Source of the DNA: CAWFPR01 sp963817635
Lineage (GTDB): Bacteria > Acidobacteriota > Vicinamibacteria > Vicinamibacterales > 2-12-FULL-66-21
Reading direction: 5' to 3'
Assembly (NCBI GenBank): GCA_963817635.1
Contig: CAWFPR010000032.1
Location: 1 to 64,000 of the forward strand
Length of the DNA: 64,000 nt
Position 1 is the stretch's first letter. Each line of letters opens with the position of its first letter. Positions 57,964-64,000 of the stretch are shown here, piece after piece. The notes below the pieces were generated by a model that was given only the letters and a program-made list of their open reading frames with translations, was not told the origin of the DNA and ran no database searches. The translations under genes and the position numbers were made by a program.

Positions 57964-60778
57964 TACACAGGGGTTGCGACACGCTCGACAACGAACGCTT
58001 CGATGACGTCACCGACTTTGATGTCGTTGTACTTCTCGAAGCCGATGCCGCACTCGAATCCCGCCTTGACCTCCGACACATCGTCCTTGAAGCGGCGGAG
58101 CGAACCGATCTTGCCCTCGTAGACGACCGCGTTGTCGCGAAGGAGCCGCGCCTGCGCCTCGCCGGACCGCGTGATGCGGCCGTCGAGCACCATGCACCCG
58201 GCGATGGTGCCGAACTTCGGCGTCTTGAACGTCTCGCGGACTTCGGCCGCACCGATCCGCACTTCCTTGAAGGTCGGATCGAGCAGGCCCGTCATCGCCT
58301 TCTTGATTTCGTCGACGACGTTGTAGATGACGGAATACAGCCGGACGTCCACCTTCTCGCGTTCGGCGACATCGGCGGCGTTGCGGTCCGGCCGCACGCT
58401 GAAGCCGATGATGATGGCGTTGGACGCGGAAGCCAGCAGCACGTCCGATTCGGTGATGGCGCCGACGCCGCTGTGGATGATGCGCACCTTCACCTTGGCG
58501 TCGGTGAGCTTGGTCAGCGTGTCGGCCAGCACCTCCGCCGACCCCTGCACGTCCGCTTTGATGATGAGCGGCAGTTCCTTCATGCCGCCCTCGGAAATCT
58601 GCTGCTGGAGCGACTCGAGCGTCAGGCGGCTGCCCTTGCCTCCGAGCGCCTTTTCCTTGGCCTGGCCCTGCCGGAACGTCGCAATCTGACGAGCCTTGGC
58701 TGCGTCGGTCAGCGCCTGGAACGGATCGCCCGGGGCGGGAAGGCCGCCGAGACCGAGCACCTCGACCGGCGTCGCCGGTGGCGCCATCTTGATCGGCCGT
58801 CCGCGGTCGTCGATGAGCGCGCGGACCTTGCCGACGATCGTGCCGGCAATGAGTGTGTCGCCAACGTGGAGCGTGCCGTCCTGAACCAGAATCGTCGCGA
58901 CCGGGCCGCGGCCCTTGTCCAGCTTCGCTTCGAGCACCGTGCCCGAGGCGTTCCTCTTGGGATTGGCCTTGAGCTCGCCCAGTTCCGTCACCAGCAGGAT
59001 CATCTCGAGCAGCAGCTCGAGGTTCTCTTTCTTCTTCGCCGACACCTCCACCATGACGGTCTGACCGCCCCAGGCTTCCGGTGTCAGGCCGAGGTCGGAG
59101 AGCTCTTTCTTGACGCGCTCCGGGTTGGCATTCGGCTTGTCGATTTTGTTGATCGCAACGAGGATCGGCACGCCGGCGGCCCGGGCGTGATCGATAGCCT
59201 CCCTCGTCTGCGGCATCACGCCGTCGTCGGCCGCCACGACCAGGATGACGACATCGGTGACGCGAGCGCCGCGGGCGCGCATCATCGTGAACGCCTCATG
59301 ACCAGGCGTGTCGAGGAAGACCACCTTGCGGTTGTTCACCTGCACCGAGTAGGCGCCGATGTGCTGGGTGATGCCGCCTGCCTCACGCTCGGCCACGCGG
59401 GCCGACCGAATCGCGTCGAGCAGCGTGGTCTTGCCGTGGTCGACGTGGCCCATGACGGTGACCACCGGGGCGCGCGTGACGAGGTCGGCCGGGTCGATGT
59501 CTTCGGACTCGACCTGCAGCATCTCTTCCTCGAAGCTCTGCATCTTGACGTCGGCGCCGAACTCGCGCGCCACCATCATGGCCGTCTCGTCGTCGAGCGT
59601 GCTGTTGATCGTCATCATGAGACGACGATCCATCAGCTTCTTCAGGACGTCCTTCGCCTTGACGTCCAGCTTCGACGCCAGATCGGCAACGGTCATGCCT
59701 TCCGCCAGCGTGATCGTGCGCGTGACCGGGGGCGGCGGCGCCTGCATGGGCGCCGGTGCCGGGACGCGCGGTCCGGAATCGCGGCGCGAGCCGGGGCGCT
59801 GGCTGCCCGGGCGGTGATGCATCGGCGGGCGGTAGGCCGGCATGCCGGGACGGGGCGGCGCGGCCGGCCGCACCGGCTGCGACGGCAGCGGGCGAGGGCC
59901 ACCCATGGGTGCCCCTGGACGCGGCGGAATGCCGCCGCCAGGCCGTGGACCGGGACGCCCGGGTGTGCCTGGGGCCGGCGTGCCGGGCCGGGTGCCGGGC
60001 GGCCGGCTCAGATTGCCCGTCGGCGCCTGGGGCGCTGACGGCGGTTGCACCGGGGGACGCACGAGCATCGGGCGCCGCGGCGGCGCGGGCGGCGCCTGGC
60101 CGGTGCGCGGATCTTCCACACGCAGACGCAGGGTCGGTGGCACCACGCGGCCAGTCGGCGGCGGCATGACCGGACGAGGGGCCGGCGCGGGCGTTGCCGC
60201 GGCGGGACGCTGAAGTTCCGGCTCGGCTGGCGCGGCAGGCTGTGCGGGTGCCGCTGAGTCCTCGACCGGTTCGGCTGCCGCAGGCTCCGTCGCACGAGCG
60301 ACGACGACTTCGGGTTCGACGGCTGGCGGCGCGGTCACTGCGGGCGGCGGTTCAGGCGCGGCCTCGACGGCCGGCGGCTCGTCGCGAACAGGCGCGGGCT
60401 CAGCCTCGGCATCCGCTTGCTGCCGGCGGCGCCACGGGCTCGGGCGCCGCCACAGCGGCCGGGTCTGGTGCCGGCTTTGCCGACTTCACCAGGCGCGGTG
60501 GCGGAAGGGGTGGCGCGGCCGGCTTGGCCGGCTCAGCGCGCTCTGCCGGATTTCTTTCCCCTCGCAGCCGCCGGCGTGTCGGCAAACGACGCGTTGGATG
60601 GAACCGTAATGTTGCGCTGACGCGCCAGGCGCGACACGAACTCCCGCGCGACGACCTCTTCGATCGTGCTCGATGCGCTCTTGACCTCGATGCCGTGATC
60701 GCGCTTCAGCAGGGCGATCACTTCCTGGCTCGACGTGTTGAGGAGTTCCGCGACCTTGTAAATCCGGACTGTTGCCAT
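57963..60778 (-). CDS. infB: Translation initiation factor IF-2, frameshifts in linker
   Basis: About 938 residues. The N-terminal domain MATVRIYKVAELLNTSSQEVIALLKRDHG is followed by a long Pro/Ala/Arg-rich linker (to about residue 370), an IF-2N repeat (GMTVADLASKLDVKAKDVLKKLMD), the GTPase (VVTVMGHVDHGKTTLLDAIRSARV, DTPGHEAFTMMRARG, INKIDKP) and C-terminal domains ending EAFVVERVATPV. IF-2 brings initiator tRNA to the 30S. Two frame changes, near 60540 and 60415, fall in the low-complexity linker; the essential GTPase part is intact. As infB is essential, these breaks are strong evidence for sequence error. Confidence 0.93.
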
Positions 60779-60787
60779 TAATTATCT

Positions 60788-60861
60788 GCTCTTCGCTGCG
60801 TGCTCTTCGCTGCCCGACGCTGTCCGCTGTCCGCGCTCCGCTGTCCGCGGTCCGCTAGTCG

Positions 60862-60870
<9 letters not shown>
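60788..60870. repeat. Heptad array between nusA and infB
   Basis: Consecutive units read GCTCTTC, GCTGCGT, GCTCTTC, GCTGCCC, GACGCT, GTCCGCT, GTCCGCG, CTCCGCT, GTCCGCG, GTCCGCT, AGTCGCT, AGTCGGG. The last two lie over the nusA stop codon (60862-60864); the first begin 10 bases from the infB start. The array fills the whole gap inside the operon. Confidence 0.75.
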
Positions 60871-62121
<1,251 letters not shown>

Positions 62122-62176
62122 ATCTCTCTGTTCTGTCTTCCTGTCAGTCTAGAACCTGGAAATCAGGAGCTGGAGT

Positions 62177-62195
62177 GCGGCGCCCGGGGCGCCGC
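62177..62195. other. Hairpin between rimP and nusA
   Basis: GCGGCGCC and GGCGCCGC form an eight-pair stem with a three-base loop in the 122-base gap. There is no T-run, so it is more likely a processing or stability element than a terminator. Confidence 0.4.
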
Positions 62196-62243
62196 TGCAA
62201 CACTCTAGCGTCCAGACGCCCGCCCCTGTTCACGATTCACCGT

Positions 62244-62771
62244 CTAGAACTCCACCTCGAGGCGCGCGCGCTTGATCTCCGCCAGCGGTACGCGATGCAC
62301 CTTGCGCCCCTCTTCGAGGAGCACGATTCCGTCTTCAACGCCGGCGAGCCGGCCCGCAAACGCGGTCTGCCCACCCACCGGGCTCCTGGTCACCAGCTTG
62401 GCCAGCCGGCCCTCGAAGCGGCGATAGTCGGCCTCGTGCCGCAGCGGCCAATCGAGCCCCGGCGACGATACTTCGAGCGTATACGGCTGGCCGAGCGCCG
62501 GCTCGCCCAGGTCTTCCTCCTCCACGTCGAGGATTGCGCTCAGATCGTGGCTGACGCTCTGGCACTCGACGATGCCGACCGAGTCTTCTTCGGGAGTGCG
62601 CGGGGCGGGGCGCCCGGCCCTGACCTCACCGGTGGGGACCTTGTCGATGATCACCCGCAGCACGAGTCCAGCCGCCTCGCGGCGCAACTGCACGTCGAAG
62701 ATCTCGAGGCCGTAGCTCCGCGCTACGCGCTCCGCCAACCCGCGGATCCGTCCCAGTCGCGCGTCGTTCAC
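62244..62771 (-). CDS. rimP: Ribosome maturation factor RimP
   Basis: 175 residues, start GTG 62771. RimP helps assemble the 30S subunit. Blocks: VARSYGLEIFDVQLRREAAGLVLRVIIDK, VGIVECQSVSHDLSAILDVEE, YTLEVSSPGLDWPLRHEADYRRFEGRLAKL and the C-terminal SH3-like part FAGRLAGVEDGIVLLEEGRKVHRVPLAEIKRARLEVEF. It is the first gene of the rimP-nusA-infB-rbfA-nrnA-truB chain and is preceded by a leader hairpin at 62820-62837. Confidence 0.94.
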   Translation of the reverse strand: MNDARLGRIRGLAERVARSYGLEIFDVQLRREAAGLVLRVIIDKVPTGEVRAGRPAPRTPEEDSVGIVECQSVSHDLSAILDVEEEDLGEPALGQPYTLEVSSPGLDWPLRHEADYRRFEGRLAKLVTRSPVGGQTAFAGRLAGVEDGIVLLEEGRKVHRVPLAEIKRARLEVEF

Positions 62772-62809
62772 TGTTGACGAGATCCTGCAGGCGCCCGCAA
62801 AACAACCCT

Positions 62810-62874
62810 AAAAACAAAAAGTGGGCACAGGCCCACTCGGGTAACCTTACTCGAAGCTGCCACCCGTAAATATA
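62810..62874 (-). promoter_or_regulatory. rimP-operon leader: -10-like box, hairpin and U-tract
   Basis: On the minus strand TATATT (62869-62874) could be a -10 box, with only a poor -35. About 30 bases on comes a seven-pair stem AGTGGGC / GCCCACT (62820-62837, four-base loop) followed by TTTTTGTTTTT. It has the form of an intrinsic terminator 40 bases before the rimP GTG. It either ends rimO transcription or acts as an attenuator for the nusA operon. Confidence 0.65.
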
Positions 62875-62956
62875 ACACGCTCAGAGGTGTGGCGGGCGTC
62901 GTGGCGGGCGCCGCCCGCTGGCCGCGCGCAATCGTGTGCATGAGGTTCGAAAATGC

Positions 62957-64000
62957 TCAGGGGATCGGAGTGGCGAGCAGGTCGTAGCCCCGGGCGCCGA
63001 CCACCCGCGCCCGGATGAGATTTCCTGGCGCACAGGCTTCGACGTCACAGTCGGTCAGGAAGACGACCGGGTCGATTTCGGGCGCCTGCCCTTCGAGACG
63101 ACCCTGGAGCACCAGGTCGTGTTCCGGCGACGGGCCATCGACGAGGACCTTCACCTCGCTGCCGATCCGGCTCTTCTGCGCCCTGGTGACGATCGCCTTC
63201 TGCCTGGCCATCAGGGCGTTCCGCCGCTTTCGCTTCACGGACGCCGGAACGTCGTCGGGCAGATCGAAGGCGCGGGTGCCCTCCTCGTGCGAGTAGGTGA
63301 AGACGCCCACGTGATCGAACGCCGTGTCGGCGACGAACGCCTCGAGTTCGGCGAAATCCTCGTCGGTTTCGCCGGGGAACCCGACGATCAGGGTCGTCCG
63401 CAGGGCCACACCGGGAACCGTGGCGCGAATCCGGGCGAGCAGCCGGTCGTAGGTGCGGCGATTGCCGGGCCGTCTCATCCGCTTCAGCACCGCAGTGGAG
63501 GCGTGCTGGAGCGGCAGGTCAACGTAGCGGCACACCTTGTCGCACTCGGCCATCGCCTCGAGCACATCGCGCGTGATCGTCGTCGGGTAGAGATACAGCA
63601 GCCGGATCCACGTCAGTCCATCGATGGTATTCAGTTCCCGCAGGAGTCTTGCCAGGGCGCCGCGCTCGCCGCGATCGATCCCGTAGAAGGTGGTGTCCTG
63701 GGAAATCAGCAGCAGCTCGGTCACGCCGCGCCCGGCGAGGGCGCGCGCCTCCCGCACGATCGATTCCGACGAGCGGCTGCGATACTGTCCGCGCAGCGTC
63801 GGGATGATGCAGAACGCGCAGGTGTAGTCGCAACCCTCGGCGACCTTCACGTAGGCGAAGTGCTTCGGCGTCGTCAGCAGACGAGGCGTGTCGGCGTCGT
63901 ACAGGTAGTCCGGCGGTCGGCGCTCGGCGTCCGGCGCTCGATCAGGGCCCGTGACTCGGGAACCGGATACCTCGAAGTCGGCGGGTCGGAACAACTTCAG
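62957..64000 (-). CDS. rimO: Ribosomal protein S12 methylthiotransferase RimO, 5' end beyond window
   Basis: 348 residues are visible; the N-terminal MTTase domain lies past 64000. The radical-SAM centre CDYTCAFCIIPTLRG has the CxxxCxxC cluster motif, followed by LLISQDTTFYGIDRGERGALARLLREL, RLLYLYPTTI, YVDLPLQHAS and RTTLIVGFPGETDEDFAELEAFV. The C-terminal TRAM domain reads GSEVKVLVDGPSPEHDLVLQGRLEGQAPEIDPVVFL. SQDTTFYG and DLPLQHAS favour RimO over MiaB. It adds a methylthio group to Asp of ribosomal protein S12. A heptad array is embedded in its linker (63908-63942). Confidence 0.92.
   Translation of the reverse strand: MKLFRPADFEVSGSRVTGPDRAPDAERRPPDYLYDADTPRLLTTPKHFAYVKVAEGCDYTCAFCIIPTLRGQYRSRSSESIVREARALAGRGVTELLLISQDTTFYGIDRGERGALARLLRELNTIDGLTWIRLLYLYPTTITRDVLEAMAECDKVCRYVDLPLQHASTAVLKRMRRPGNRRTYDRLLARIRATVPGVALRTTLIVGFPGETDEDFAELEAFVADTAFDHVGVFTYSHEEGTRAFDLPDDVPASVKRKRRNALMARQKAIVTRAQKSRIGSEVKVLVDGPSPEHDLVLQGRLEGQAPEIDPVVFLTDCDVEACAPGNLIRARVVGARGYDLLATPIP
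63908..63942. repeat. Heptad array inside the rimO coding region
   Basis: Five consecutive units, GTCCGGC, GGTCGGC, GCTCGGC, GTCCGGC, GCTCGAT, encode the linker residues DRAPDAERRPPD before DYLYDADTPRLL on the minus strand. The frame is kept. The units resemble the intergenic arrays at 514-561 read on the other strand (GAGCGCC and GAGCGCT). Confidence 0.6.

Noticed and set aside
62772..62950. A tRNA gene before rimP
   Set aside because: No cloverleaf could be drawn; the conspicuous element is a terminator-like hairpin with a T-run.

Overview
The window is a very GC-rich bacterial chromosome segment with no rRNA, tRNA, CRISPR array or insertion sequence that I could recognise. Long three-domain regulators, abundant TPR and pilus genes, heavy use of ATGA/GTGA start-stop overlaps, NtrC-type regulators and the order rimO / rimP-nusA-infB-rbfA-nrnA-truB-rpsO-pnp suggest an Acidobacteriota genome, possibly Vicinamibacteria. 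That placement is inference from gene style only; no marker gene was compared.

Region 1 (1-15981) is a type IV pilus cluster. It holds a pilin cut by the window edge, a VKOR-DsbA disulfide-forming enzyme, an ABC transporter with a TPR protein that resembles the Myxococcus PilG/H/I set, prepilin peptidase, a PilS-like kinase, a minor pilin cassette (FimT/GspH, PilV, PilW, PilX) ending in PilY1, two helper proteins and a PilR-like NtrC regulator. A clear sigma-54 promoter precedes the minor pilin cassette, which fits control by the PilS/PilR pair. Region 2 (16005-20284) is housekeeping: aroB, nadB and an archaeal-type proS.

Region 3 (20284-35017) is a surface polysaccharide locus: a TMTC-like membrane protein, seven glycosyltransferase genes, a DUF2304 protein, a Wzm/Wzt ABC exporter, and a fusion of a glycosyltransferase-like domain, a methyltransferase and a polysaccharide deacetylase. 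Region 4 (35001-41088) has a HEAT-repeat protein, heptad-repeat arrays, an OmpA-family outer membrane protein, tatC-tatA and a CtpA protease. Region 5 (41357-52852) has smc, an M48 protease, an outer-membrane-like protein, a small secreted calcium-motif protein with its own sigma-54 promoter beside a second NtrC/sensor-kinase pair, ppk2 and a cupredoxin. Region 6 (52973-64000, minus strand) is the conserved transcription/translation operon from rimP to pnp, with rimO upstream.

Two things cut across the window. First, about 17 genes carry frameshifts although the protein reads correctly on both sides, with the worst clusters at 1.8-4.2, 22-25.7 and 30.8-31.5 kb; sequence error is the simplest explanation. 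Second, degenerate 7-base repeat arrays lie at or over the stop codons of several genes, and one lies inside rimO.
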